In this document: positions 37,139 to 46,015 of the stretch, one piece after another | Numbering within the stretch: the first letter of the stretch is position 1 | How the letters are laid out: every line of letters starts with the position of its first letter | Source: Patiriisocius marinus | Lineage (GTDB): Bacteria > Bacteroidota > Bacteroidia > Flavobacteriales > Flavobacteriaceae | Reading direction: 5' to 3' | DNA length: 64,000 bases | Assembly (NCBI RefSeq): GCF_008974325.1 | Contig: NZ_BKCG01000010.1 | Coordinates: forward strand, 28,882-92,881 | Program-made: the position numbers and the translations under genes | Notes under the pieces: model-generated | Seen by the model: the letters and a program-made list of their open reading frames with translations, nothing else | Told to the model about the DNA's origin: nothing | The model's database searches: none

Positions 37139-38026
37139 ATGACAATATTAGACGGTAAAAAAGTATCTAACGATATTAAAAACGAAATTAAAGCTGAGGT
37201 CGATAAAATGAAAGCGGCCGGTGAGAAAGTTCCTCATTTAGCAGCGGTAATTGTAGGAGATGATGGTGCAAGTTTAACGTATGTAGGGAGTAAAGTTCGT
37301 TCTTGTGAGCGAGTAGGATTTGAGTCTACAATGGTACGATTGCCACACACAACTAGTGAAATTGAGTTGTTACATAAAATAGAACAGCTTAACGAAAATG
37401 ACGATATAGATGGATTTATCATTCAGTTGCCTTTACCGCCGCAAATTAATACCCAGAGGGTTTTAATGGCTGTTGACCCAAGTAAAGATGTAGATGGTTT
37501 CCATCCTGAAAACTTCGGTAGAATGGCACTTGATATGTCTACGTTTATTCCTGCAACACCATTCGGGATTTTAGAATTACTAGAGCGTTATAAAGTAGAT
37601 ACAAAAGGAAAGCATACTGTTGTAATAGGTAGAAGTCATATTGTTGGTAGACCAATGAGTATATTGATGAGTAGAAAAGGATGGCCAGGAAATAGTACGG
37701 TAACTGTTACTCATAGTAATACTAAAAATATAACGCAGATAACCTCTCAGGCAGACATCATTATATCAGCACTAGGAGTGCCTAATTTTTTAAAAGCCGA
37801 AATGGTAAAAGATGATGCTGTAATTATAGATGTAGGTATTACACGTGTTGAAGATGATACGTTGCCAAAGGGTTATAGAATTGTTGGTGATGTTGATTTT
37901 GATGCTGTAAGTAAAAAAGCTAGTTTTATCACACCAGTTCCTGGTGGAGTAGGACCAATGACTATTGCAATGTTGCTTAAAAACACCTTGTTAGCTAGAG
38001 AGCAAAGATCTCAAGGGAAAAGATAA
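37139..38026 (+). CDS. folD: Methylenetetrahydrofolate dehydrogenase / cyclohydrolase FolD
   Basis: 295 residues, bifunctional enzyme converting 5,10-methylene-THF to 10-formyl-THF with NADP. The catalytic Tyr/Lys region SLTYVGSKVRSCERVGF, the QLPLPPQI motif, DVDGFHPENFGRMALD, the VIGRSHIVGRPMSILM nucleotide site and the C-terminal TPVPGGVGPMTIAMLL are all intact. Single gene with a clear promoter and terminator. Confidence 0.97.
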   Translation: MTILDGKKVSNDIKNEIKAEVDKMKAAGEKVPHLAAVIVGDDGASLTYVGSKVRSCERVGFESTMVRLPHTTSEIELLHKIEQLNENDDIDGFIIQLPLPPQINTQRVLMAVDPSKDVDGFHPENFGRMALDMSTFIPATPFGILELLERYKVDTKGKHTVVIGRSHIVGRPMSILMSRKGWPGNSTVTVTHSNTKNITQITSQADIIISALGVPNFLKAEMVKDDAVIIDVGITRVEDDTLPKGYRIVGDVDFDAVSKKASFITPVPGGVGPMTIAMLLKNTLLAREQRSQGKR

Positions 38027-38043
38027 ACCGTATACTTAGACAT

Positions 38044-38079
38044 AAAAAAAACCTCATAGTTTGACTATGAGGTTTTTTT
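38044..38079. terminator. Bidirectional terminator between folD and the DUF1232 gene
   Basis: CCTCATAG pairs with CTATGAGG around a 5-base loop, flanked by eight A and seven T, so it can stop transcription from both convergent genes. Confidence 0.92.
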
Positions 38080-38113
38080 ATTCTGAAATATTAAAGCTTC
38101 AATTAGTATAAAA

Positions 38114-38548
38114 TTATCCGTTTCCTTGTTCTATTTTCCAATCTAAATATCTGTGCAAATCACTTTCAATCCATCCTATTCCAATGGTTAATACTGCTAC
38201 GTCATCGATAAAACCAATACCAGGTATAAAATCTGGAATTACATCCATTGGATTTAAAACGTAAAGTAACGAAACAACAACAGTTGCAATCGTAAACCAA
38301 GGCACACTTTTATAGTTCCCTTTTCTAATATCCTTTATCATTGCGAACATTATTTTACCTAGTTCGGCATATTTAGAAAGACTATTAGCTCCACTAAATT
38401 TCTTGTTGATTGCTTCTTCATTTTCAAGAAGAACTTCAACATCTTCTTCCTTTACATTCACAACTTCGTCCTGCATGTAAGTCTCGTCCGGAGTTTCTCT
38501 ATTTCCAGGGTTAAAACTGAGGTTTTTTATAAATCCTTTTAGTGACAT
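38114..38548 (-). CDS. YkvA-like DUF1232 membrane protein
   Basis: 144 residues from the ATG at 38548 (an upstream in-frame ATG at 38575 adds nine unlikely residues). The last 70 residues hold the DUF1232 signature: a helix, then YVLNPMDVIPDFIPGIGFIDD, then a hydrophobic helix and WIESDLHRY. The N-terminal half is acidic and probably cytosolic. Function of the family is unknown. Single gene, convergent with folD. Confidence 0.85.
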   Translation of the reverse strand: MSLKGFIKNLSFNPGNRETPDETYMQDEVVNVKEEDVEVLLENEEAINKKFSGANSLSKYAELGKIMFAMIKDIRKGNYKSVPWFTIATVVVSLLYVLNPMDVIPDFIPGIGFIDDVAVLTIGIGWIESDLHRYLDWKIEQGNG

Positions 38549-38701
38549 AGTGTTCGGTTTTAAGTAAATATACAAACAGCTTAGAGATTCTTATTTTAAA
38601 ATTATGTTATATTTCTTCTGAAATTTTCAACATCTGAAGCCATATTTATTCAATAAGGAACAATTAGCTTTATAAGTTTTGGCAGTTTTTCCTATTTCAA
38701 A

Positions 38702-38710
38702 TTTCCGAAG
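38702..38710 (+). repeat. TTTCCGAAG motif between the DUF1232 and transporter genes
   Basis: Intergenic copy of the repeated motif, just past the 3' end of the minus-strand AI-2E transporter gene. It is preceded by TTTTTCCTATTTC, a string also found near the motif copy at 45753. Confidence 0.6.
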
Positions 38711-38725
38711 AAAAGTGACTTTTTT

Positions 38726-39775
38726 TTAAAGTTCTTCTTTAGATTCAGTTGTTGTTTCTTTAATCGCTTTACCATATTCTTTTCTATAGATTCGCATAAT
38801 TACAATAAAGAGACTAATTAATAATGGTCCGAAAATTAAACCTATAAATCCAAATAATGGAACACCAACTATAACACCTATTAGAGTGATTAAGGGGTGA
38901 ACATCATCAAGCTTTTTAAGCACATACAGGCGTATAATGTTGTCTGTTGACCCTACAACAACAAGACCATAGATTAAAATTCCCCAAGCAGCAAAAGAAT
39001 CTCCAGAGGATAGTGTTAGTATAAAAACTGGTAGGATTCCAATCAAGGTTCCAATAAAAGGAATCATAGACCCTATTGTGACAATTACAAACCAGAAAAA
39101 TGGATCTTCAATGCCAAATATTAGAAAACCTATTAGGGCGATAATACCTTGGGCTATTGCAACCATTGGGATTCCAAGAGCGTTCGATCTTACCATATGG
39201 TTTACTTCTTTACCAATGGTTTTTAGATTTACCCTATTAATAGGGATGTATTCGAAAAGTGATTCTCTTAGTGCTCTACGGTTAGTTAGCATATAGTAGA
39301 GCATAAAATACATAAGTCCTACAGCAATAAATACATCAAAAGTGCCTCCGGCAAAACCTTGTAAATTTTCGGAAAACCAAGTTGAGATCGCTTTTACATC
39401 TATTTGAGAACTTAAGTCGTACCCTATTTTACTCTCCCATTTTCCCATTTGGCTTTTAACTGCAGAAGTTACTTTTTCAGAATTTGTAACAGCTTCGCCT
39501 ATTTTGTTTGTAAGCATAATGATAACTCCGGTAACAGGTACCAATATTCCAACAAATGAAATGAGCATTAATAATGCGGCAGCCCAATCTGGACCCCATC
39601 CACGTTTTACTAACTTAGCCATCCAAGGGCGCATCAACACATAAATTGTGACAGCACCTAATACTCCTGAAAAGTATGGAAGCATTTCTCTAAAAATGAG
39701 AATACCAATTAGTAGTATTGTAAGTAAAATAAATACTTGCCTAATTATGGTTGGAGAAAGTTGATTTTTGTTCAT
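38726..39775 (-). CDS. AI-2E family transporter (permease-like protein)
   Basis: 349 residues with about eight hydrophobic helices. The layout of the family is clear: two N-terminal helices, a soluble loop of about 100 residues, and the C-terminal block with PFIGTLIGILPVF, LVVVGSTDNIIRLYV and GVPLFGFIGLIFGPLL. Members export small molecules or act as sodium/proton antiporters; the AI-2 link is only historic. Its ATG overlaps the VOC gene stop by one base (TAATG), so the two are translationally coupled. Confidence 0.88.
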   Translation of the reverse strand: MNKNQLSPTIIRQVFILLTILLIGILIFREMLPYFSGVLGAVTIYVLMRPWMAKLVKRGWGPDWAAALLMLISFVGILVPVTGVIIMLTNKIGEAVTNSEKVTSAVKSQMGKWESKIGYDLSSQIDVKAISTWFSENLQGFAGGTFDVFIAVGLMYFMLYYMLTNRRALRESLFEYIPINRVNLKTIGKEVNHMVRSNALGIPMVAIAQGIIALIGFLIFGIEDPFFWFVIVTIGSMIPFIGTLIGILPVFILTLSSGDSFAAWGILIYGLVVVGSTDNIIRLYVLKKLDDVHPLITLIGVIVGVPLFGFIGLIFGPLLISLFIVIMRIYRKEYGKAIKETTTESKEEL

Positions 39776-40197
39776 TATGATGCAAAAAGTTGGTCTATAT
39801 TTTTAAAAGCTTTAAATTCTAAAGCATTGCCTGATGGGTCTTTGAAAAACATAGTTGATTGCTCACCAGTTTCTCCTTTAAATCTAGTGTATGGTTCGAT
39901 AATGAATTTAACTTTCCTTTTAATTAATGCCGCAGAAAAGTCATTGAATTGCTCCATAGTTAAAACTACTCCAAAATGTGGAACCGGAACATGTTTTCCA
40001 TCTACAGGATTTGAAGCTTCAGTTTTGAGTTGTTTTTTTTCTTGATAATGTATTACCAATTGATGTCCAAAAAAATCAAAATCAACCCAATGATCGCTAG
40101 ATCTTCCTTCTTTACAGCCTATAATTTCTTTGTAAAATGCACGGCAAGTTTCTAGATTGTCAACGGGAATTGCTAAGTGAAATGGTTGTATTTTCAT
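39775..40197 (-). CDS. VOC superfamily (glyoxalase/dioxygenase-fold) protein
   Basis: 140 residues forming the paired beta-alpha-beta-beta-beta units of the vicinal oxygen chelate fold. HLAIPVDNLETCRAFYKEIIG at the N-terminus supplies the first metal His; HFGVVLTMEQF in the middle and FFKDPSGNALEFKAF near the end supply the other His/Glu positions. Substrate unknown. First gene of a two-gene operon with the AI-2E transporter. Confidence 0.88.
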   Translation of the reverse strand: MKIQPFHLAIPVDNLETCRAFYKEIIGCKEGRSSDHWVDFDFFGHQLVIHYQEKKQLKTEASNPVDGKHVPVPHFGVVLTMEQFNDFSAALIKRKVKFIIEPYTRFKGETGEQSTMFFKDPSGNALEFKAFKNIDQLFAS

Positions 40198-40291
40198 TAA
40201 TTAGTTTAATAATGGTTAAGTGAAATTATTAGAGCTTTTCACAAGTAAGTAACACGTTATTCTACTGTTAGTTTTAGTAAATATAAAATAA

Positions 40292-40315
40292 AACGCCCGC
40301 AGTAAAGCGGGCGTT
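40292..40315 (-). terminator. Intrinsic terminator of the lipoprotein gene (minus strand)
   Basis: AACGCCCGC and GCGGGCGTT form a 9-base-pair G/C-rich stem with a 6-base loop; on the minus strand it runs into a T-rich tract. It ends transcription from the lipoprotein gene at 40345-40905. Confidence 0.85.
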
Positions 40316-40344
40316 AACAAAATTTTCATAGATAATAGTATTCA

Positions 40345-40905
40345 CTATTCGTCTTCCCAAGATGCCATAAAGTATTTAAACGTAGCGCTATCTGGAATTT
40401 GAGTAACATCAATTGTAATGCTAGGATCGTAGCGTAGATTTTCTGGAAGTTGCTTTTTGTCAATTGTAACAAACACATCGCTATCCTTTAAAAATATTAC
40501 AACCGCGTCAAAGCTAGTTTGCATTCCTTCAATTTCGTAATTATCTTTTAGGTCTTTAAAAGTACTTTTAATACTTAATCCTTTTGAGGTTTTGTAGCGC
40601 TCGTCATAAATACGAACATTAGTAATTAACGCTTCTGGATCATTATCTATATCTGGTGAAAGGCGTAATAACTTACCGCCACCTTTTTCGTAAACATCAA
40701 CTTCTCCTTGAGTTCCTAAAGCATCTTTAACAGGGCTTAATGGTACAATGCTATCATTAGCAAAAATAGAGTCTAATTGTTTTACAGATGTTTGAGCGGT
40801 TACATCGCCAATTTGCCCGTTAGAGACTGCAAATTTATCTGATGAGGTGTTACAAGCTGCAAGTAGCAGCGAACATAAAATTCCTATTCCTAGGTTTTTA
40901 ATCAT
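40345..40905 (-). CDS. Predicted lipoprotein, 186 residues
   Basis: N-terminal signal with lipobox LLAAC (Cys18), then a soluble domain of about 165 residues. The start of the domain (NGQIGDVTAQTSVKQLDSIF) recalls the DUF1131 / RpoE-regulated lipoprotein group, where ISDARIGN-like motifs occur, but I would not rely on it. It probably sits in the envelope. It lies 60 bases beyond the DUF853 gene 3' end on the same strand, with its own terminator. Confidence 0.7.
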   Translation of the reverse strand: MIKNLGIGILCSLLLAACNTSSDKFAVSNGQIGDVTAQTSVKQLDSIFANDSIVPLSPVKDALGTQGEVDVYEKGGGKLLRLSPDIDNDPEALITNVRIYDERYKTSKGLSIKSTFKDLKDNYEIEGMQTSFDAVVIFLKDSDVFVTIDKKQLPENLRYDPSITIDVTQIPDSATFKYFMASWEDE

Positions 40906-40965
40906 GGTATTTCTGTTTTATTGTTACGTTCCTTGTGAAACTTCTTTATTAGTTATCTTATTGTG

Positions 40966-42498
40966 TTATCTCATTAATTTAGTCAAAATTCCTAGCACAC
41001 TTCTTATTACCGTAGGGCTTGTAAGTGTTTTAATCCAAGGATTTTGTCTATTGCTACTTCTAGAACTTGAAGATCTTCGGCTACTTGATTTTTCTGCAGC
41101 TTCTTTTTCTTTTTTAGCTTTTTCTCTAGCTTCTTCCTTATCTGCTTGTTCTATTTTTTTGTTTAATAATTCGTAAGCGCTTTCACGATCTACTTCTTCA
41201 TTGTATTTTTTAATCAATTTAGAATTGTCTATTAACTCCTTAAGTTCACTATCACTAAGTACATCCATTCTACTCATAGGTGCTCGTAATAACGTCACTG
41301 CAAGTGGAGTAGGAATACCTTTTTCATTTAAGGCGCTAATCATTGCTTCACCAATACCCATAGAGGTTAGTACTTCGTCAGTTTCGTAGTATTCACTAAT
41401 TGGGTAGTTCTCTGCAGTAAGTTTAATTGCTTTTCTATCCTTTGCTGTGAAAGCTCTAAGAGCGTGCTGTATTTTTAAACCTAACTGACTCAATACATCA
41501 TCTGGCACATCAGTTGGGTTTTGTGTAACAAAGTAAAGTCCAACTCCTTTTGAACGTATTAATTTTACAATACTTTCAATTTGATCAAGTAATGCATCAC
41601 TAGCTTCTTTGAAAATTAAGTGAGCTTCGTCAATAAATATTACTAATTCTGGTCTTCCGCTATCACCTTGTTCTGGGAATGTGCTATAGATTTCAGCTAA
41701 AAGCGAAAGCATAAATGTTGAAAACAATTTAGGACGATCTTGAATATCTGTTAATCTTAAGATGTTTATATATCCCATTCCGTTTTTGTCCACTCTCAAT
41801 AAATCGTCAGTTTCAAACGATTTTTCTCCAAAGAACAAATCGCCACCTTGCTGTTCTAATTCAACAATTTTACGAAGTATAGCACCTGTTGAAGCAGGAG
41901 ACATTCTTCCGTAATCGCGACTTAATTCTTCTTTTCCTTCTTCGGTTGAGTATTGCAACATCTTCTTGAAATCTTTCAAGTCAAGAAGTGGCAGTTTATT
42001 GTCATCACAATATTTAAAAATTACTGATACAATACCACTTTGCGTTTCAGATAAATCTAAGATTCTAGAAAGTAGCACAGGTCCAAATTCACTTACCGTA
42101 GCCCGCATTCTTACTCCTGCTTGTTCTGATAATGAAAGAATTTCAACAGGAAATTTTTTAGCGTCAAATGGAATACCAATTTTTTCGTGACGTTCATCAA
42201 TTTTAGGGTGACCCGGGCTTGGTTGTGCAATACCACTTAAATCTCCCTTCATATCCATCAATAAAACAGGAACTCCTTTTTCTGAAAGGTTTTCTGCTAA
42301 AATCTGAAGCGTTTTTGTTTTTCCAGTACCAGTTGCCCCAGCAATGAGTCCGTGACGGTTCATTGTTTTTAATGGAATTTTCACAAGTGCATTAGTCACT
42401 GTTTCACCATCGAGCATCGCTGCTCCCATAGTTATAGAGTCACCTTTGGTTTTGTATCCTTCGTTGATATAATCAAAAAAAGCGCTTTTGTCTGCCAT
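40966..42498 (-). CDS. HerA-like ATPase (DUF853 family)
   Basis: 510 residues. P-loop ATPase with Walker A GATGTGKT (residues 54-61), Walker B LVIFIDEAHLIF and sensor region GLYFVTQNPTDVPDDVLSQLG. The fold is that of HerA/FtsK DNA-pumping helicases, but the DUF853 group lacks a known cellular job. A charged coiled coil (about 440-475, rich in Glu, Lys, Ala and Arg) precedes a Ser/Arg-rich linker (SSSRRSSSSRSSNRQ) and a short conserved-looking tail. No nuclease partner such as NurA is adjacent, so it is not a defence or repair operon on present evidence. Confidence 0.9.
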   Translation of the reverse strand: MADKSAFFDYINEGYKTKGDSITMGAAMLDGETVTNALVKIPLKTMNRHGLIAGATGTGKTKTLQILAENLSEKGVPVLLMDMKGDLSGIAQPSPGHPKIDERHEKIGIPFDAKKFPVEILSLSEQAGVRMRATVSEFGPVLLSRILDLSETQSGIVSVIFKYCDDNKLPLLDLKDFKKMLQYSTEEGKEELSRDYGRMSPASTGAILRKIVELEQQGGDLFFGEKSFETDDLLRVDKNGMGYINILRLTDIQDRPKLFSTFMLSLLAEIYSTFPEQGDSGRPELVIFIDEAHLIFKEASDALLDQIESIVKLIRSKGVGLYFVTQNPTDVPDDVLSQLGLKIQHALRAFTAKDRKAIKLTAENYPISEYYETDEVLTSMGIGEAMISALNEKGIPTPLAVTLLRAPMSRMDVLSDSELKELIDNSKLIKKYNEEVDRESAYELLNKKIEQADKEEAREKAKKEKEAAEKSSSRRSSSSRSSNRQNPWIKTLTSPTVIRSVLGILTKLMR

Positions 42499-42552
42499 CG
42501 TTCTAATTTTGGATAAAAATAAGAATTGTCACGATGCTTCCGTGAAGAATTG

Positions 42553-43257
42553 TTAATTTAATTTATTTATGCCAAAATTAAAAAATACTGCGTTAATAGG
42601 ATTACTATTATTATTGAATACATAATTGAACCTTACTGTTTGATTGGCTTGGATAGGGTACATTATATTTCCACTTGTTCCCCAATAATCAGTAGAAGGG
42701 AGGCTTGTGAATCCTCTTGAAAGATAACCAACTAAAGAGTTGTTGATAGTTACAGCAATTATGTATTTATTGTTTCCTGAAGGTGCATTTCTAGAGGAAA
42801 AGGAAGCTGATAGTAAATAGTTTCCAGATTCTAGAACAGTTACAGTTCCATTGCTAACAACATTGTATAGAGAAGTGTCATTTTCAATTATATGTGAAGT
42901 TCCTATAGGGAAATTTTGATATGTATTGTCTATTCCTAAAATAGCATTGTTGCTTGAGCTTGTTCCGTAGCTGTTATTTACTATTAATGTTCCTTTGTTG
43001 CTACTAACTAAAGCAGACCAAGATCCTTGAGTCCTTATAAATAAACTATTAAGTGTAGAATTGTATACTATTGCACCATCTAGAGGTGAAGGGATGTTAT
43101 TCATTTGTGTTGTAGTGACCCTAGGAGGTACTAGTGCACCAACAGTACTTTCTATTTCAAGTGCAGAGCCATCATCTGGGGTAGTTGTGCCAATTCCAAC
43201 TTGAGCTAATAGGGGGATTGAAAATAGTAAGATAATTAGGTTAATTGTTTTTTTCAT
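42553..43257 (-). CDS. Secreted protein with VGIGTTTP-type N-terminal segment and jelly-roll-like C-terminus
   Basis: 234 residues from the ATG at 43257, which begins a proper signal peptide (MKKTINLIILLFSIPLLAQ); the frame extends upstream to 43341 without support. The mature N-terminus VGIGTTTPDDGSALEI and the GALVPPRVTTTQMNNIP segment are the widespread flavobacterial surface-protein leader. The C-terminal half (GTVTVLESGNYLLSASF and later strands) looks like a TNF/C1q-like beta jelly roll. Paralogue of the gene at 43561-44313. No T9SS C-terminal domain. Surface role likely, otherwise unknown. Confidence 0.7.
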   Translation of the reverse strand: MKKTINLIILLFSIPLLAQVGIGTTTPDDGSALEIESTVGALVPPRVTTTQMNNIPSPLDGAIVYNSTLNSLFIRTQGSWSALVSSNKGTLIVNNSYGTSSSNNAILGIDNTYQNFPIGTSHIIENDTSLYNVVSNGTVTVLESGNYLLSASFSSRNAPSGNNKYIIAVTINNSLVGYLSRGFTSLPSTDYWGTSGNIMYPIQANQTVRFNYVFNNNSNPINAVFFNFGINKLN

Positions 43258-43410
43258 TTGGAGATTTTTTGCAAATATAATAGATGGCTTATAGCTGAGA
43301 TCTCTTTTTAAGGTTTTTGGGTAAACCTTAATATTTAACAAGAAATATTATTTATTTGATATGCAAAATCTTCTAAAACCACTCTTGCCTTTGGAAAATT
43401 AAATAAAAAA

Positions 43411-43553
43411 TCTAAGTGCGATTCACCAAACAATAATATGAAGATAGGTTGTGAGGGTTTTAATGTTTCCGTTAAAGGAGGACTTTTATAGCATTCAATG
43501 AAAGCGTGCTAAAAATAACTACCGCTTATTTTATAAGAGTGGTGTTTGTTTTG
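43411..43553 (+). pseudogene. Relic of the 5' end of queE
   Basis: This stretch aligns colinearly with the start of queE (44448-44590): TCTnnGTGCGAT before the start codon, then AATAATA, TTCCGTTAA, and an exact 18-base match CCGCTTATTTTATAAGAG (43522-43539 versus 44561-44578), with net length difference of only two bases. By eye about two thirds of the bases agree. It has no open frame. It sits between the two paralogous secreted-protein genes in the same relation to the 42553 gene as queE has to the 43561 gene, so a unit of secreted-protein gene plus queE start was probably duplicated. Confidence 0.75.
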
Positions 43554-43560
43554 AAAGAGG

Positions 43561-44313
43561 TTACATTAATTTTTCAATGTATATACTTGCGCTTCCTGCT
43601 TCCCTAATGGTTACATCGTTTATTGCACTATTGTTTACTGTACCACCAGCGAAGATACTTACACTTACAGATTGTCCGGATGTAATCTCTAGCACCTCTG
43701 TTATATGTAGTGAAGATTTTTGATTAGTACTATTATTTCTCATATAACCTGTAGAACTAAATGTGCCAACTTCTGTACCTTGAATTGCGATTCTTATTTC
43801 TGGGCTCATTCTAGCGCTTGTTCCTAAAGTGTTTAAAGGTATGTTGACAATAACCTTGTACCTTCCAGTTTCATTTATGGTGATTTCGTGGGTTGACGTA
43901 TTAGCTGTGTATAGCGTTGTGTTGTCATTCCATTCTAATGTGCCTAGTAAAGGAGCTGAAATAGCTGTGGCTAAATTTACATCAGTTGTAGTGTCAGTGT
44001 TTGAGTATTTAATTGATTGTCCAATATTAGAAGTACTTGTAGGTGAGTTGTCTACTGCTTGCCAAATAGGAGTGATGTTTGAGTTTGAGTTGTATTGAAA
44101 TTGATCACTATCAGTATTGTAAATTATAAGTCCATTTGCAGGATTATTAATCAAGTTTCTTTGACTAGTGGTCATTCTAGGTATAAGTACTCCAGCCTCA
44201 ATAGAGCTAATGTCAAGTATCGAAGAAGTGTCGGGGGAATCATTTCCTATACCAACTTGTGCTGTTACTAACAGTGGAATTAGTATTGTGAAAATGAAAG
44301 CAATAAATCTCAT
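43561..44313 (-). CDS. Secreted protein, paralogue of the 42553-43257 gene
   Basis: 250 residues. Signal peptide (ending LLVTAQ), mature start VGIGNDSPDTSSILDISS, then GVLIPRMTTSQRNLINNPANG and IIYNTDSDQFQYNS, the same leader type as its neighbour. The C-terminal half has NTSTHEITINETGRYKVIV followed by beta strands and again suggests a TNF/C1q-like jelly roll, much diverged from the neighbour. Divergent from queE. Confidence 0.7.
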   Translation of the reverse strand: MRFIAFIFTILIPLLVTAQVGIGNDSPDTSSILDISSIEAGVLIPRMTTSQRNLINNPANGLIIYNTDSDQFQYNSNSNITPIWQAVDNSPTSTSNIGQSIKYSNTDTTTDVNLATAISAPLLGTLEWNDNTTLYTANTSTHEITINETGRYKVIVNIPLNTLGTSARMSPEIRIAIQGTEVGTFSSTGYMRNNSTNQKSSLHITEVLEITSGQSVSVSIFAGGTVNNSAINDVTIREAGSASIYIEKLM

Positions 44314-44445
44314 AGTTTTTTAGCAAAGTTAATAATTCGGCGTCATTCTCTTTACTTTGTTATGTTTTTGTATAAATATTAAGTTATAAATAGTTTTTAT
44401 GAAAGACACTTTTGTTTGTTTAGTCAACCTTGTAGAACAAATATG

Positions 44446-44453
44446 TATCTTTG
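44446..44453 (+). promoter_or_regulatory. -7 box almost touching the queE start
   Basis: TATCTTTG ends 4 bases before the queE ATG at 44458, predicting a leaderless transcript. An exact TAnnTTTG match; no TTG at the standard distance. Confidence 0.55.
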
Positions 44454-44457
44454 TGCG

Positions 44458-45090
44458 ATGCAGAAACCAATAATAAAGGAACAGGTTAATAAGGGTGTAA
44501 TGCTTCCGTTAATGGAAGAATTTTACACTATTCAGGGTGAAGGCTTCCATAAAGGAACTGCCGCTTATTTTATAAGAGTTGGTGGTTGTGATGTTGGTTG
44601 CCACTGGTGTGACGTAAAGGAAAGTTGGAATCCAGATATTCATCCGCCTACTTCAATTGAAGCAATTGCAGATAATGCTGAAAAATATTCTAAAACTATA
44701 GTAATAACTGGTGGTGAGCCTTTAACTTGGGATATGGGTCCATTAACGTCATTGTTAAAAAGGAAGGGAATGAAAACTCACATTGAAACTAGTGGAGCGT
44801 ATAAGCTAACTGGTACCTGGGATTGGATTTGTCTGTCTCCAAAAAAGTTAAAACTACCTACTAAGGAAGTGTATGATAATGCTCACGAACTTAAAGTTAT
44901 CATATACAATAAAGATGATTTTAAATTTGCTGAAGAGCAAGCAGCTAAGGTGAATGACGATTGTATTTTATATCTCCAGCCAGAGTGGAGTAAGCGAGAT
45001 AAAATGATTCCAGAAATTGTAGATTACGTAATGGCTAATCCTCAATGGATGGTTTCGTTACAGACACATAAATATTTGAATATACCATAA
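44458..45090 (+). CDS. queE: 7-carboxy-7-deazaguanine synthase QueE (radical SAM)
   Basis: 210 residues. QueE contracts the ring of carboxytetrahydropterin to carboxydeazaguanine in queuosine synthesis. The iron-sulphur motif is CDVGCHWC (Cys44, Cys48, Cys51; CX3CX2C), with EEFYTIQGEG before it and the SAM-binding VITGGEPLTW after it. The frame opens at 44416, but the ATG at 44458 fits the family start and the -7 box just before it. queC, queD and queF are not nearby; FolE, which makes the pathway's first intermediate, is encoded at 61263. A relic of its 5' end lies at 43411-43553. Confidence 0.92.
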   Translation: MQKPIIKEQVNKGVMLPLMEEFYTIQGEGFHKGTAAYFIRVGGCDVGCHWCDVKESWNPDIHPPTSIEAIADNAEKYSKTIVITGGEPLTWDMGPLTSLLKRKGMKTHIETSGAYKLTGTWDWICLSPKKLKLPTKEVYDNAHELKVIIYNKDDFKFAEEQAAKVNDDCILYLQPEWSKRDKMIPEIVDYVMANPQWMVSLQTHKYLNIP

Positions 45091-45092
45091 AA

Positions 45093-45122
45093 AAAAAGGC
45101 CGCAAATTATGCGGCCTTTTTT
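45093..45122. terminator. Bidirectional terminator between queE and the DUF2911 gene
   Basis: AAAAAGGCCGC and GCGGCCTTTTT pair around AAATTAT, with A and T runs on either side. Confidence 0.92.
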
Positions 45123-45138
45123 GATATTAAAACAGATA

Positions 45139-45723
45139 CTAGTATTTAGTACCTTTTAATTTTTTACTCTTTTCTTTATCCATAAAAGTGATAGGCAGTT
45201 TAACTAGAGTTTCTCCCCATCCCATATACATAACAGCTTCGTTTTTCTCACCTTCAAATACGATTGAGAAAGCTTCAAGTGATTCTTTACCTTTAGTTGC
45301 TTCAGCTTCTAATTTAACAATATTCAGTTCCTCATTATAAGTATAAGCACCCCAGACGTTACTTGCGCTATTTAATATAATAGTCCACCCTTTGTTACCA
45401 GGAATAGTAAATAACGTATAAGTTCCTGGCTTTACAACATCATTACCTATTTTAGCTGGGTAGTAAAACGTAATTTCAGCAGCTTCATTTGCTCCAGTAC
45501 GCCATATTTCACCATTAGGAGCTAGTTTTGCTACATCTCTACCGTTTAATTGTGGGCGGCTATATACAACCTTAACTTTCTTGTCAGACTCTTTGTAGCT
45601 TGAAGGGAATGCAGATACATCCATTGGGCTTTTGTCAAGATCTTTAAATTTTTGTGCAAATGCATTAGAACTAAATGCGACAGCTACTATTAAAATTAAA
45701 GCAGCAAATTTTGAATTTTTCAT
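45139..45723 (-). CDS. DUF2911 secreted protein
   Basis: 194 residues with a signal peptide (about 1-23, ending NAFAQ). The DUF2911 core is clear: VKVVYSRPQLNGRDV, GEIWRTGANEAAEITF, KPGTYTLFTIPGNKGWTII, NVWGAYTY and the C-terminal MGWGETLVKLPI. The family is common in Bacteroidota and is of unknown function, presumably periplasmic or surface. Divergent from gyrB across a 455-base spacer. Confidence 0.92.
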   Translation of the reverse strand: MKNSKFAALILIVAVAFSSNAFAQKFKDLDKSPMDVSAFPSSYKESDKKVKVVYSRPQLNGRDVAKLAPNGEIWRTGANEAAEITFYYPAKIGNDVVKPGTYTLFTIPGNKGWTIILNSASNVWGAYTYNEELNIVKLEAEATKGKESLEAFSIVFEGEKNEAVMYMGWGETLVKLPITFMDKEKSKKLKGTKY

Positions 45724-45752
45724 ACTAGTTAAATTAGTGTTTTTAATGATTA

Positions 45753-45761
45753 CTTCGGAAA
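45753..45761 (-). repeat. TTTCCGAAG motif, minus orientation
   Basis: Read on the minus strand as TTTCCGAAG, 29 bases before the DUF2911 start codon. Followed outward by the AAATAGCGATCTTT repeat. Confidence 0.6.
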
Positions 45762-45776
45762 TGTTACGAGGTTTAT

Positions 45777-45790
45777 AAAGATCGCTATTT
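45777..45790 (-). repeat. 14-base inverted repeat, left copy
   Basis: AAATAGCGATCTTT on the minus strand; the identical 14 bases are on the plus strand at 45971-45984. Both copies have a TTTCCGAAG motif downstream in their own direction. Confidence 0.75.
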
Positions 45791-45970
45791 TTCCTATTTC
45801 AGTTAATAGGTCGCAATAATTGCGCCGTCATAACAATGAAATTCGAAGATACTATTTAGTCTAATAAAATTATGGCGGTTTTTCACAATTGTTTGTTAAT
45901 AACTTAAGGCTATAAGACGACCTAAATCCCTTATATAATGGTGTGTTTGGTTATATTTGTTTGGCTTTGG

Positions 45971-45984
45971 AAATAGCGATCTTT
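45971..45984 (+). repeat. 14-base inverted repeat, right copy
   Basis: AAATAGCGATCTTT on the plus strand, exact inverse of 45777-45790, pointing to gyrB. Confidence 0.75.
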
Positions 45985-46015
45985 AATGGCTTTAAAATAG
46001 CTTGATTTTGTAATA

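Noticed and set aside
40966..42498. HerA-like ATPase as part of a defence or repair operon
   Set aside because: No NurA, Sir2 or other nuclease gene is adjacent; the family is a common stand-alone DUF853 gene.
43258..43341. Upstream in-frame start of the 42553 secreted-protein gene
   Set aside because: It would bury the signal peptide 28 residues inside; the ATG at 43257 gives a proper signal peptide.
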